Assembly (NCBI RefSeq): GCF_030815125.1
Contig: NZ_JAUSWH010000005.1
Span: 186,001-250,000, forward strand
Length of the DNA: 64,000 nt
Reading direction: 5' to 3'
DNA from: Allorhizobium paknamense
Lineage (GTDB): Bacteria; Pseudomonadota; Alphaproteobacteria; Rhizobiales; Rhizobiaceae
Under the pieces are notes generated by a model. That model saw nothing but the letters and a program-made list of their open reading frames with translations, had not been told where the DNA came from and searched no databases. The number at the start of each line of letters is the position of its first letter. Positions within the stretch are counted from its first letter, which is position 1. Shown here in pieces: positions 7,835-16,362 of the stretch. The translations under genes were made by a program, and so were the position numbers.

Positions 7835-8858
7835 GTTCAACCTCATCAGATGCTGTAAACGACGTCGGTGCGTCGGCGGCGATGATGCCCTGCTCTTTCA
7901 GGGCCTGCCAGACGGAGGATGGAATTTCCTCCTCGAACCAGCCGATATTGGCGCGGATCTGCTGCGCAGTGCGCGCGCCGGAAACGACGCTGACGACGGC
8001 GGGATGCAGGAGCGGAAAGGCAAGCGCTGCCGCTTGCAGCGAAATGCCGGCCTCAGTACAGGCGGTCTCGATGGCGGCCACCTTGGCCAGCATGGGCTGG
8101 GGCGCATCCGCATAATTGAACTTGCGGTTTCCCGCCAGCAGGCCGGAGTTGAACGCCCCGGCAATCACGATGCCGACGCCTGCCTTTTCAGCGCGATCGA
8201 GCAGCGGCAGACTGTCCTGTTCCAGCAGGGTGTAGCGGCCTGCCAGCATGGCGATATCGATATCGAAGACATCCATCGCCTCCGACACCGCCTGCCATTC
8301 ATTGACGCCGAGACCGACGGCCTTGACCAGACCCGCCGCCCGCAATTCGCCCAGTGCCTTGAAGCCGCCGCCGGTGGTCAGTTGCGCCCAATAGTGGTCG
8401 TGCCGCTCGCCATGGGTCATGCGGCCGATGTCGTGGACATAGAGAATATCAGGGCTGAAGACGCCGAGCCGCTGACGGCTTGCTTCAAAAGAGCGCAGGA
8501 TCGCGTCATGGCTGTAATCGTAGACGGGGCGGAAGGGCAGGGGCGCCACGAAGCTGTCTTCCTCGGCGCCCACCGTGTCATCCGGCACCATGATCCGCCC
8601 GACCTTGGTGGAGACCACATACTCCTCACGCGGCTTTTCCGTGATCATCGTGCCCAGCCGCCGCTCGGAGCGGGTATAGCCGTAAAAGGGCGCGGTATCG
8701 AAGAGGCGGATGCCGCCTTCCCAGGCCGCATCGAACGCGCCCTGGGCCTCCTCCTGGCTGGTCCAGCGATAGAGATTGCCCATTTGCGCGCAGCCAAGCC
8801 CCATCACGGTCAGGGAAAGGTCGCGATTGCGCAGTCTGCGCCTGTGTGTGGCCTTCAT
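7818..8858 (-). CDS. Aldo/keto reductase, probable L-fucose (D-threo-aldose) 1-dehydrogenase, copy 1
   Basis: 346 residues with the AKR tetrad Asp54, Tyr59 (FDTAPFYG), Lys85 (STKVGR) and His142 (ILYVHDIG). The sequence belongs to the L-fucose/pyridoxal 4-dehydrogenase branch (DTAPFYGYTRSERRLG, GLGVNEWQ, MLAGRYTLLEQD, FNYADAP). It oxidises the sugar at C1 to the lactone with NAD(P)+. A diverged paralogue lies at 62714-63745. The gene sits between the substrate-binding protein and the SDR in one operon. Pyridoxal or another 6-deoxyhexose as substrate is not excluded. Confidence 0.85.
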   Translation of the reverse strand: MKATHRRRLRNRDLSLTVMGLGCAQMGNLYRWTSQEEAQGAFDAAWEGGIRLFDTAPFYGYTRSERRLGTMITEKPREEYVVSTKVGRIMVPDDTVGAEEDSFVAPLPFRPVYDYSHDAILRSFEASRQRLGVFSPDILYVHDIGRMTHGERHDHYWAQLTTGGGFKALGELRAAGLVKAVGLGVNEWQAVSEAMDVFDIDIAMLAGRYTLLEQDSLPLLDRAEKAGVGIVIAGAFNSGLLAGNRKFNYADAPQPMLAKVAAIETACTEAGISLQAAALAFPLLHPAVVSVVSGARTAQQIRANIGWFEEEIPSSVWQALKEQGIIAADAPTSFTASDEVEHEQHA

Positions 8859-8926
8859 GGTATTTTCCGTCCGGTCAAATGTCCTGGGATGCGCACGGCA
8901 ACTGCCGCCACCGTGCGCTTTCCAAA

Positions 8927-9868
8927 TCAGTAAAGAACGTTTTTGGCTTCCGGTTTGTCGATATTCTGCTTGGTGACGACCACCACGCCGGTATCCACGA
9001 ACTTCTCCACCTTTTCCTTGTTCAGGATCTTCAGGAGGGTTTCGATGCCCTTTTCGCCCATCTGGTAGGAGCCCTGCACGACGGTTGCTTCCAGCGTGCC
9101 GTCCTTCACGAATTCCTGCAGGTCCTGATTGCCGTCAAAGCCGACCGCCACGATTTTCCCGGCCTTGCCGGATTGCTTGATGGCGCGGCCCATGCCGATC
9201 GCTGTCGGCTCATTCGCGCCGAAAATGCCCTTGAGATCGCCATTGGCGGCCAGCACGTCGGTGGTCTGGTTCAGCGCGGTCGCCATCTGGGACTGCGAAT
9301 AATAGGGGCCGACGATCTGCAGCTTGGAATGGGCCTTGATGTAATCGGTAAAGCCGCCGACACGGCCGATTTCCGAACCAGCGCCCGCCACATAGGACAT
9401 GACGGCAATCTTGCCTTCCGTGCCGACCTTGTCGATCAGCGCCTTGGCGGCAAGTTCGCCTGCCTTGCGGTTATCGGTGGCCAGGAAGGACTGGTAGTAT
9501 TTCTCCGCATCCTTCGCCAGCATGGAATCGATGATCACCACCGGGATGCGCGCCTCCCAGGCCTTCTTCACCGCCGGCACCAGCGCATCGGGATCGGACG
9601 GCGCAAGCAGAATGGCGTCGACCTTCCGGTTCACGGCGTTTTCCACCATGTTCACTTGATCGGCAATGGCGGATTCGGCGGCTGGGCCCTGGAAGGTCAT
9701 GCTATGACCCTTCTGCTTGCCGATGGCCGCATCCGCGCCCTTCTGCACATTCTGCCAGAAGGTGGAATTTACCGTTTTGACGATGACGGCAATCTCGCCC
9801 GCCGATGCCGCCGATGCTCCTGCAAGGGCCATTGCCGATGCCATCAAAGCCAATGCCAGTTTACGCAT
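8927..9868 (-). CDS. Sugar ABC transporter periplasmic binding protein (RbsB class)
   Basis: 313 residues with a clear Sec signal peptide (MRKLALALMASAMALAGASAASA, cleavage near residue 23) and a type I periplasmic-binding fold of the ribose/galactose class: NSTFWQNVQKGADAA, DAILLAPSDPDALVPA, GIFGANEPTAIGMGRA, VAVGFDGNQDLQEFVKDG. It delivers a monosaccharide to the permease and ATPase encoded just upstream. The catabolic genes downstream suggest L-fucose or a related 6-deoxyhexose. Confidence 0.9.
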   Translation of the reverse strand: MRKLALALMASAMALAGASAASAGEIAVIVKTVNSTFWQNVQKGADAAIGKQKGHSMTFQGPAAESAIADQVNMVENAVNRKVDAILLAPSDPDALVPAVKKAWEARIPVVIIDSMLAKDAEKYYQSFLATDNRKAGELAAKALIDKVGTEGKIAVMSYVAGAGSEIGRVGGFTDYIKAHSKLQIVGPYYSQSQMATALNQTTDVLAANGDLKGIFGANEPTAIGMGRAIKQSGKAGKIVAVGFDGNQDLQEFVKDGTLEATVVQGSYQMGEKGIETLLKILNKEKVEKFVDTGVVVVTKQNIDKPEAKNVLY

Positions 9869-9942
9869 GCTCTCCTCCTTTATCGTTCGGACACTGCCGG
9901 GGTCCGTGGCGGGGGAAGTCTCCTCTCTTCCCGATGGTGTTC

Positions 9943-10046
9943 AGAGCACTCTTCGATCTGATTGAATCAGATCGGCGCTCTAACTTTTCGTTTTTACGCA
10001 TTTCCGGGCGGAAAACCGGTTCCCACTTTTCCTGAAAATGCTCTAG
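9943..10046. repeat. Two adjacent palindromic elements between permease and binding-protein genes
   Basis: 9943-9981 is AGAGC ... GATCTGATTGAATCAGATC ... GCTCT. 9998-10046 is GCATTTCCGGGCGGAAAACC ... TTTTCCTGAAAATGCTCTAG. The CTA at 10043-10045 in the second element is the TAG stop codon of the permease gene. A twin of the first element is at 61313-61351. Confidence 0.85.
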
Positions 10047-11083
10047 CGACGGTTGCGCAACTGGTCGATCCAGACGGTGACCAGAATGACGAGACCGATG
10101 ATGATCTGTTGGGTGAAGGCGGAGACGCCGTTCATGTTGAGGCCATTGCGCAGGATGCCGATCACGAAGGCGCCGATGGCGGTGCCGGAGATCGTGCCGA
10201 CGCCGCCGATCAGCGACGTGCCGCCGATCACCGCGCTGGCAATGGCATCCAGTTCATAGGCCACGCCCTCGTTTGGCTGGGCGGTGACGAGGCGGGACAT
10301 CAGCACGCAGCCGGTCAGCCCGGCCAGCGTGCCGGAAACCACATAGGTAAAGACCGTAACGCGGGCAACATTGACGCCGGATAACCGTGCGGCTTCGCCA
10401 TTCGAGCCGATGGCATAAATGTAGCGGCCAAGCACCGTGCGATTGAGCACGAAGGCGGCGATCAGCGCAATCACGATCATCAGCACCACCGGATAGGGAA
10501 TTCCGGGAAAGCTGACGACGGGAAAGCCTTGGTCATCGATGGATTCGACCCTGAACAGCGAGCCGTTGCCGAGCACGCCAAAGGCTTCTCCGAGGCCCGA
10601 AACGGCTCGCGCCCCGGTGATCTGCAAGGCCACGCCCCGGGCAATCAGCATCATGCCGAGCGTTGCGATGAAGGGCGGAAGCCGCAATTGCGTGACGATG
10701 ATGCCGTTGATGAGACCACAGAGCGATCCCGTGAGAATGCCGAGCAGCATGGCAAGCGAGACCGGCAGGTCAAGCTCCTTCACGGCAAGGGCCGCAACGA
10801 CCCCCGCCAGCGCCAGCACGGAACCCACCGACAGATCGATGCCGCCGGTGATGATAACATAGGTGGCCCCGATGCCGAGCAGCGCGATGGAGGTGACCTG
10901 CAACGCGATGGTCATGCCGTTATTGACCGTCAGGAAGGCGCTGCTGGTGAAGGAAAACACCGCAGCCAGCAGAATAAGGCTTCCGAAGGCGGCGAATTTC
11001 TGGATCAGGTCCTTCTGGCGGTCGCTGAGCCGTCCTGCTCCTCTGCCCTCCGGCGCGGGTTTGCCCGTGGTGATGTCAGCCAT
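10043..11083 (-). CDS. Sugar ABC transporter permease (RbsC class)
   Basis: 346 residues from the ATG at 11083, which overlaps the ATPase stop (ATGGCTGA). Roughly eight to ten hydrophobic segments and the RbsC hallmarks IITGGIDLSVGSVLALAG, TLGMMLIARG, YAIGSNGEAARLSGVNV and AIASAVIGGTSLIGGVGTISGT. It forms the homodimeric channel for the RbsB-like protein encoded next. The TAG stop lies in the end of a palindromic element. Confidence 0.92.
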   Translation of the reverse strand: MADITTGKPAPEGRGAGRLSDRQKDLIQKFAAFGSLILLAAVFSFTSSAFLTVNNGMTIALQVTSIALLGIGATYVIITGGIDLSVGSVLALAGVVAALAVKELDLPVSLAMLLGILTGSLCGLINGIIVTQLRLPPFIATLGMMLIARGVALQITGARAVSGLGEAFGVLGNGSLFRVESIDDQGFPVVSFPGIPYPVVLMIVIALIAAFVLNRTVLGRYIYAIGSNGEAARLSGVNVARVTVFTYVVSGTLAGLTGCVLMSRLVTAQPNEGVAYELDAIASAVIGGTSLIGGVGTISGTAIGAFVIGILRNGLNMNGVSAFTQQIIIGLVILVTVWIDQLRNRR

Positions 11084-12635
11084 GATCGGCTCCCTGTTCG
11101 CCGCGCCGGCGGCGGCCGGACGCATACAGCATGATGTCTTCCTGCGAGCTTTCCCGGGTTGTCAGCGTCGCGGTGATCCGGCCCTCATGAAACACCGCAA
11201 TCCGGTCGGTCATGCCGAGGATTTCCGGCAGTTCGGAGCTGATGAGCACGATACCGATGCCCTTGGCCGCCAGTTCATCCATGATCTGATAGATCGCGAA
11301 TTTCGCGCCGACATCGATGCCGCGCGTCGGCTCGTCGAAAAACATGATGCGCGGTTCACGAAACAGCCATTTGCCGATGATGATCTTCTGCTGATTGCCG
11401 CCCGACAGCAGCCGAACCGGCTGCCTGAGGCTGGGCGTGCGGATGTTGAGAAGATCGACATAATGCTGGCTCACCGCCTGATGGCGCTGCCGGTCGATGA
11501 TGCCGAGCCCGTTGCTGACCGCAGGCATCCGCGCCATGACAAGATTGGCGTCCACCGGCATCTTCACCGCCAGCCCCTCAGCCTTGCGGTCTTCCGAAAG
11601 ATAGGCAAGACCGGCTTCGATGGCGCTTTGCGGATCGGTGATGGCCAATTCGCGGCCTTCAAGCGTGATGCTGCCGCTTTCGCGCGGGTCGGCGCCGAAA
11701 ATCGCCCGCGCCACTTCGGTGCGGCCAGCCCCCATCAGTCCGGCAAAGCCGAGGATTTCGCCTCGCCGGATCTCAAAGCCGATATCGGCAAAGACACCGC
11801 GACGGGTGAGCCCCGAGACCGAAAAGATCACCTCTTCACTGGGCTTGCGGGTGGGTTCGGGAAATTTCTCCTGCAGCGCGCGGCCCACCATCTGCGCCAC
11901 GATCCGGTCGATGGTGATGTGGGCGAAATCATCGGTGGAAATGTAGCGGCCATCGCGCAACACCGTAACCCGATCCACGATCTCGGCCATCTCGTCCAGC
12001 CGGTGGGAGATATAGATGATGCCGGTGCCTTCCGCCTTCAGGTCGCGGATGACCTTGAAGAGAAGCTGTGCCTCCTGCTCGGTCAGCGACGAGGTTGGTT
12101 CATCCATGATCAGCACGCGGGCATTCAGCGACAGCGCCTTGGCAATCTCCACCATCTGGCATTGGGCGACCGACAGCGTGCGGACCTGCGCACCGGGATC
12201 GATGTCCACCCCCAACCGGTCAAGGCAGCGCCTGGCATCGGCCAGGAGCCTGCGCCGGTCCAGGAGAAAGCCGCGCCGTGGCTCGCGCGCCAGATAGATG
12301 TTTTCCGCCACCGTCAGATGCGGGACGAGATTGAGTTCCTGATGGATGATGGCAATGCCCGCCGCTTCCGATTGCAGCGTCGAGGTAAAATGAACCGGCT
12401 CGCCATTCAGCAGGATCGCGCCGCCATCCGGCTGGTAGACGCCGCTGATGATCTTCATCAATGTCGATTTGCCCGCGCCGTTTTCGCCGCAGACCGCATG
12501 GACCTCGCCGGGCCTCAGGTCGAAACTGACGCCGGAAAGCGCCTTCACGCCCGGAAATTCCTTGGAGACATTCTCCAGCTTCAGCAACGGAACCGGGGCC
12601 TTTGCCCCGCCCGCCGCCTGCGGCATTCCTCCCAT
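11076..12635 (-). CDS. Sugar ABC transporter ATPase, double nucleotide-binding domain (RbsA/MglA class)
   Basis: 519 residues with two ABC domains. Domain 1 has Walker A GENGAGKST, signature LSVAQCQMVEIAKAL and Walker B VLIMDEP. Domain 2 has the degenerate A-loop region GLMGAGRTE, signature LSGGNQQKIIIGKWL and FFDEPTRGIDVG, the asymmetry normal for this class. It starts at the ATG preceded by GAGGAGGAG 6 nt upstream. It is the first gene of the operon, divergent from the GntR regulator across a 162-bp intergenic region. Confidence 0.93.
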   Translation of the reverse strand: MGGMPQAAGGAKAPVPLLKLENVSKEFPGVKALSGVSFDLRPGEVHAVCGENGAGKSTLMKIISGVYQPDGGAILLNGEPVHFTSTLQSEAAGIAIIHQELNLVPHLTVAENIYLAREPRRGFLLDRRRLLADARRCLDRLGVDIDPGAQVRTLSVAQCQMVEIAKALSLNARVLIMDEPTSSLTEQEAQLLFKVIRDLKAEGTGIIYISHRLDEMAEIVDRVTVLRDGRYISTDDFAHITIDRIVAQMVGRALQEKFPEPTRKPSEEVIFSVSGLTRRGVFADIGFEIRRGEILGFAGLMGAGRTEVARAIFGADPRESGSITLEGRELAITDPQSAIEAGLAYLSEDRKAEGLAVKMPVDANLVMARMPAVSNGLGIIDRQRHQAVSQHYVDLLNIRTPSLRQPVRLLSGGNQQKIIIGKWLFREPRIMFFDEPTRGIDVGAKFAIYQIMDELAAKGIGIVLISSELPEILGMTDRIAVFHEGRITATLTTRESSQEDIMLYASGRRRRGEQGADHG

Positions 12636-12702
12636 CGCGATCTCCTCCTCGCGAAAAGCCTCCCCGGCTTTCGAGGGGCAAGCTAGGCCGAGCGATGAAT
12701 AT

Positions 12703-12795
12703 TGGTCAAGCCAATTTTTTCAAAAAGCTTGTTATTGCCGAATTTTCAGGTTTAAACTGGACAAAATCACTGCTTTTCCTAAATTGGCCTGACCA
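12703..12795. promoter_or_regulatory. Divergent promoter region with two TGG-N5-CCA operators
   Basis: TGGTCAAGCCA at 12703-12713 and TGGCCTGACCA at 12785-12795 both fit TGG-N5-CCA, the half-site pattern bound by FadR-type GntR proteins. The 15-bp blocks containing them (12703-12717 and 12781-12795) are inverted copies with one mismatch, 82 bp apart, flanking the AT-rich promoter DNA. The second lies 2 bp before the gntR start codon, pointing to autoregulation. Confidence 0.65.
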
Positions 12796-12797
12796 CC

Positions 12798-13628
12798 ATG
12801 ACCTTGCCGAGACGCCTTTATCAACAGATTGCCGATCAGGTTCGGCAGTTGATTCAAAATGGCCAATACCCGCCCGGCAGCCGTCTGCCCGCGGAGCGGG
12901 ATCTGGCGCAGATGCTGGGCGTGTCGCGACCATCGCTGCGTGAGGCGCTGATTGCGCTTGAAATCGAAGGAAGCATTGAGATCCGCATCGGCTCAGGCAT
13001 CTATGTGCTGGCGGCGGGGCGGCCTACCATCGAGGCGCGGTCGCCAGAGGGTTTTCAGGAAAAGTGGGAACCGGTTTTCCGTCCGGAAGCCCGTAACAAC
13101 GAAAAGAGTTTCCAGGAAAAGTGGGAACCGGTTTTCCGTCAGGAAACACGTAACAGCAAAGAGCTAGAGAGGGTTCGTGCTTCTATGAAGCACGAACCCT
13201 CTCTAGGAGAAAGTCCCACCGAACTCATGCAGGCGCGGGCGGTGATCGAAAGCGCGGTCATTCTTCGCGCCACTGCCGCCATGACGGATACCGTGCTGGA
13301 AGCGTTGAGGGACATTCTCCAAACCATACGGGTGGAAATCGGCGCGGGCCGCAAGCCGATCGAACAGGACCGGCAATTTCATCTGACCATTGCCGAACAG
13401 GCGGGCAATGCCGTGCTGGCGGAGATCGTCGCCAATCTGTTCGATGAGCGGCACAGCCCGATGTCGGACCGGATTCGCGGCCGCTTCGAAACCCCCGAGA
13501 CCTGGTCCATGGCGCTCGCCGAGCATGAGGCGATCCTGGCAGCGTTGGAAGTGCGCGATCCGCTAGCAGCGCAGGCCGCCATTCATGCGCATCTCACCGC
13601 CTCAGGGCGGCGCTGGCTTGAAAGCTGA
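12798..13628 (+). CDS. GntR-family (FadR subgroup, FCD domain) transcriptional regulator with repeat-derived insertion
   Basis: 276 residues. N-terminal winged HTH (residues ~5-72: LYQQIADQVRQLI, PAERDLAQMLGVSRPSLREAL) and C-terminal FCD effector domain (from ELMQARAVIE, ~142, to the end) with likely metal ligands in EQDRQFHLTIAE, AEHEAIL and HAHL. About 54 residues (84-137) between the domains are encoded by repetitive DNA: two FQEKWEPVFR copies 19 residues apart and a 43-bp perfect palindrome, all in frame. It probably represses the divergent fucose operon and releases on a sugar acid or lactone. Whether the enlarged linker still allows function is unknown. Confidence 0.9.
   Translation: MTLPRRLYQQIADQVRQLIQNGQYPPGSRLPAERDLAQMLGVSRPSLREALIALEIEGSIEIRIGSGIYVLAAGRPTIEARSPEGFQEKWEPVFRPEARNNEKSFQEKWEPVFRQETRNSKELERVRASMKHEPSLGESPTELMQARAVIESAVILRATAAMTDTVLEALRDILQTIRVEIGAGRKPIEQDRQFHLTIAEQAGNAVLAEIVANLFDERHSPMSDRIRGRFETPETWSMALAEHEAILAALEVRDPLAAQAAIHAHLTASGRRWLES
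13051..13206. repeat. Palindromic elements inserted in frame in the GntR gene
   Basis: Two direct copies of CAGGAAAAGTGGGAACCGG plus TTTTCCGTC start at about 13051 and 13108 (57-bp period). A perfect inverted repeat follows at 13164-13206 (20-bp arms beginning CTAGAGAGGG, 3-bp loop TAT). The GTGGGAACCGG unit also occurs intergenically at 9998-10046 and 5915-5956. No stop codon is introduced in the regulator frame. Confidence 0.92.
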
Positions 13629-13640
13629 GAATGTCTTTCA

Positions 13641-13764
13641 TAACAAGGCTCGAAGATGCTGACGCATCCTCGCCTTGAAGAGATTTCGAATATCTCAAAT
13701 GCGTCAATGGCTTGAGATATTCGAAAAGGGAATACGAAGAGTCATCTTCAATGTCTCTTCGTAT
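13641..13764. repeat. Three successive hairpins after gntR
   Basis: 13641-13680 (ACAAGGCTCGAAGATG ... CTCGCCTTG, imperfect), 13684-13726 (15-bp perfect arms TTTCGAATATCTCAA) and 13732-13764 (10-bp arms ATACGAAGAG). They lie between two convergent genes and may terminate both. The first unit recurs at 30857-30896. Confidence 0.75.
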
Positions 13765-13774
13765 CAGTCGTCTG

Positions 13775-14401
13775 TCAGTCCAGAAGGGTTTCGCTGTAGC
13801 GCGCCGCTTCGGGCGCCCTTCCGGCCCTGGTGTGAACTGAAACGGCCCGCCGGCGATCATTGCGCGCATCTTCAAGGAAATGGTCGAAAATCCGGTAGCC
13901 TTCCACCCAGCGGCCATAACCGCTGGCCACATTGATGTGACCGGCATGGCCAATCACCCGGATGCTCGCTCCCCATTTTTCGCCATGGCGATAGAGCGAT
14001 GGCACGTTCATATAGGGATCATTCAGACTGCCCACGATCAGGGTTTCGAAGGGCAGGGTTTCCAAGGGCACCTGATCAAGCTGTACGCAACAGGGATGAA
14101 GTCTTTCCACCTCCACAATATCACAGGGTGCGACCAGCACCGCTGCCCGGACCCTTGCGGCGAGCGGCGAAAGCGCCAGGCTCGCCGCGAGAATACAGCC
14201 GAGGCTGTGCGCCAGAAGAATGACATCCTCGCGGCTGGCGGCAAGCTCGGTTTCCAGGCGCCGTTTCCAGTCCGGCAGGGAAGGGCAGGCCCATTCGCTC
14301 TGTTCCAGCACCTTGCAGTCAGGCCGCTCGCTTGCCCAGATCCGTTGCCAATGGGCATCGCTGGAGCCGTTCAGACCGGGCAGGATCAGGGTTTGGACCA
14401 T
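13775..14401 (-). CDS. RBBP9/YdeN-family alpha/beta-hydrolase
   Basis: 208 residues, the size of the RBBP9-like serine hydrolases. MVQTLILPGLNGSSDAHWQ is the family N-terminus. The Ser nucleophile is in LLAHSLGC, the acidic residue in GSLNDPYM and the catalytic His in GHAGHINVASGYG. The last ~20 residues (RNDRRRAVSVHTRAGRAPEA) are a non-conserved extension. Substrate unknown. It is convergent with gntR and is preceded by a palindromic element at 14416. Confidence 0.85.
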   Translation of the reverse strand: MVQTLILPGLNGSSDAHWQRIWASERPDCKVLEQSEWACPSLPDWKRRLETELAASREDVILLAHSLGCILAASLALSPLAARVRAAVLVAPCDIVEVERLHPCCVQLDQVPLETLPFETLIVGSLNDPYMNVPSLYRHGEKWGASIRVIGHAGHINVASGYGRWVEGYRIFDHFLEDARNDRRRAVSVHTRAGRAPEAARYSETLLD

Positions 14402-14842
14402 TCTACTGTCTCCCTAGAGCGTTTCATTGCTTCACGGAAACATTGAAACGCTCTAAATCTTTGTTTTTACAGAAACCGAAAGATAGGCTGCTATTCAACA
14501 TCGGCATGACGCCATTCATCGTCTTTTCCGGATACTCAATATGAGGGTTAAGACGCGGAAAACTAAGGAAAAGCCACCTAAATCTGAGAGAATCCGTAGA
14601 TTATTTTCATTGTCGGACATGAGAATGTGCGCCTGCGTGAAGAACGGTTTCCGGCACGATGTTTTGCACTGCGCAGGCCCTTGGCGGAGGAGATTTCTCT
14701 GGGGCGGCGCTTCACGAGTGAAAATATCTGCATCCTGCGCCGCAAAAAGAATAGTAATTTTATAGAGAATATTGACCTCTCCCCTGCGGCGGAGAAGACT
14801 GTGGCCGTCAGTCCAAAATGCCATGCAAGGGTGGAGAGCAGC
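14402..14842. other. 441-bp intergenic region
   Basis: Holds a palindrome at 14415-14455 and AT-richer DNA beyond it with likely divergent promoters for the hydrolase and the FAD protein. TTTTATAGAGAATATTG near 14758 is a weak candidate -10 area for the rightward gene. No convincing gene is seen. Confidence 0.45.
14415..14455. repeat. TAGAGC-ended palindromic element
   Basis: TAGAGCGTTTCATTG ... CATTGAAACGCTCTA: terminal hexamers TAGAGC/GCTCTA and arms AGAGCGTTTCA/TGAAACGCTCT, followed by TTTGTTTTTAC as at the other copies. Confidence 0.85.
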
Positions 14843-16285
14843 ATGCCTGTCAGGGAAGAAAAGCCGGTGGTGGCAGTCATCGGCGGCGGTTTCAGTGGAG
14901 CGGCATTTGCCTTTCATCTGCTGAAGCGGCATGGCGATGCGGCAAGGGTCGTTATCTTCGAGCCTCGGGAGACGTTGGGCGCGGGGCTTGCCTATAGCGC
15001 GAAAGATCCGGCCCATCGCGTCAATGTTCCGGCGGGGCGCATGTCCATAGACCCCGATGACCCGGAAAGCTTCCTGCGCTTCACCATGGCCCACCCCGCA
15101 GCGCAAGCGGATCCGCACCTTTTGGGAGCCGATGGTCAGCCCTATCCCGCCCGCAGCCTGTTCGGGACCTATGCCCGCACGGTTCTTGAACCCTTTCTCG
15201 CCTCCGGTGCCATCGAGCATCGCCGGGCAAAGGTCAGGGAGATTGCCCGGCTGGATGATGGCTGGCTGGTCGAAGATGGCTTTGGCCCGGCGCTTCGGGC
15301 GGATATTGTTGTCCTGGCCGCCACCCATCCCGCGCCCGATCTGCCACGACCCTTGAAGGCCCTGGGCGATGACCCACGCCTGATCACCGATGTCACCCGC
15401 GAGGGCGCACTCGACGGGATCGGGACCGACGAAAGGGTGCTGATTGTTGGCAATGGTCTGACGGCGGCGGATGTCATCGCCTCGCTGCGGAGCCGGGGCC
15501 ATCGGGGCAAGCTCACCGCGATCTCCCGGCGTGGTCTGCGCTCGCGCGGCCATCCGGCGGTGGCGCAGGATCCCTTCGGTGATTTTGCAAGCACGCCCTC
15601 CCGCCGCGCCTCGCACCTGTTGCACCGTATTCGCAGGAGCCTGCGGGAGGCGGCAGAACAGGGCATTGGCTGGCATGCCGTGCTGGATGCCGTGCGCCAG
15701 CAAGGTTTTGCCATCTGGCAGGCGCTGCCGCTGCCGGAGCGCCGCCGAATCGTGCGCTTTGCGCGGCCCTTCTGGGATGCGCATCGGTTCCGGATCGCGC
15801 CGCAGGTGGAAAAGGCGCTGGACGATGCCATCGCCGACAATGTCTTGTCTATTCGTGCCGCAGCCCTTCGCAACGTCGTACCGTCAAAAGAGGGCTTTAC
15901 CGTCACGCTCACGCAAAAGGGCAGCGGTGTTTCCGAACTGATCGTGGACCGCATCGTCGTCACTACCGGGCCTGCCCATGGCCGGGTGCTGCAATCCCAG
16001 CCTTTTCTGGAGACACTGGCGGCGGACGGGGTGCTCACCCTTTGCGGCACGGGTCTCGGCATCGCCTGCGATCTGACGGCCCGCGCCATTGATGCAAAAG
16101 GAGAGATTGTTCCCAGCTTTTTCATTGCAGGACCGCTGGCGCGTGGCACCTTCGGCGAATTGATGGGCCTGCCGCAGGTGACCGAGCATGCCGTGCTGGT
16201 TGCCGATCAGGTGGGCGCGGTGTTGGCAAAGCAAAGCGGTGAGAGCCTTGCCGGGAGCTTAAATTTCTACAAAAACTATAGATAA
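14843..16285 (+). CDS. FAD/NAD(P)-binding protein (NAD_binding_9 type)
   Basis: 480 residues from the ATG at 14843 (GGAGAG 5 nt upstream). N-terminal dinucleotide motif VAVIGGGFSGAAFA (residues 10-23), then FEPRETLGAGLAYS and HRVNVPAGRM, typical of this flavoprotein family. A second Rossmann-like segment VLIVGNGLTAADVIASL lies mid-protein. The C-terminus contains FFIAGPLARGTFGELMGLPQV. Members are related to class B flavoprotein monooxygenases but of uncertain reaction. The next gene is a flavin reductase, suggesting a redox pair, although a shared transcript is only inferred (77-bp gap). Confidence 0.82.
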   Translation: MPVREEKPVVAVIGGGFSGAAFAFHLLKRHGDAARVVIFEPRETLGAGLAYSAKDPAHRVNVPAGRMSIDPDDPESFLRFTMAHPAAQADPHLLGADGQPYPARSLFGTYARTVLEPFLASGAIEHRRAKVREIARLDDGWLVEDGFGPALRADIVVLAATHPAPDLPRPLKALGDDPRLITDVTREGALDGIGTDERVLIVGNGLTAADVIASLRSRGHRGKLTAISRRGLRSRGHPAVAQDPFGDFASTPSRRASHLLHRIRRSLREAAEQGIGWHAVLDAVRQQGFAIWQALPLPERRRIVRFARPFWDAHRFRIAPQVEKALDDAIADNVLSIRAAALRNVVPSKEGFTVTLTQKGSGVSELIVDRIVVTTGPAHGRVLQSQPFLETLAADGVLTLCGTGLGIACDLTARAIDAKGEIVPSFFIAGPLARGTFGELMGLPQVTEHAVLVADQVGAVLAKQSGESLAGSLNFYKNYR

Positions 16286-16362
16286 AAGAAACAGTAATCT
16301 GGAGAGCGGTTTTCAGCGTTGTTATCCTGACATTCATCAAGACCCGAACAGGAATGATAGCG

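Noticed and set aside
12120..12185. First ABC signature of the left sugar ATPase is LSVAQCQ instead of LSGGQ
   Set aside because: This variation is normal for RbsA/MglA-type double ATPases, and the second locus has LSVAQRQ.
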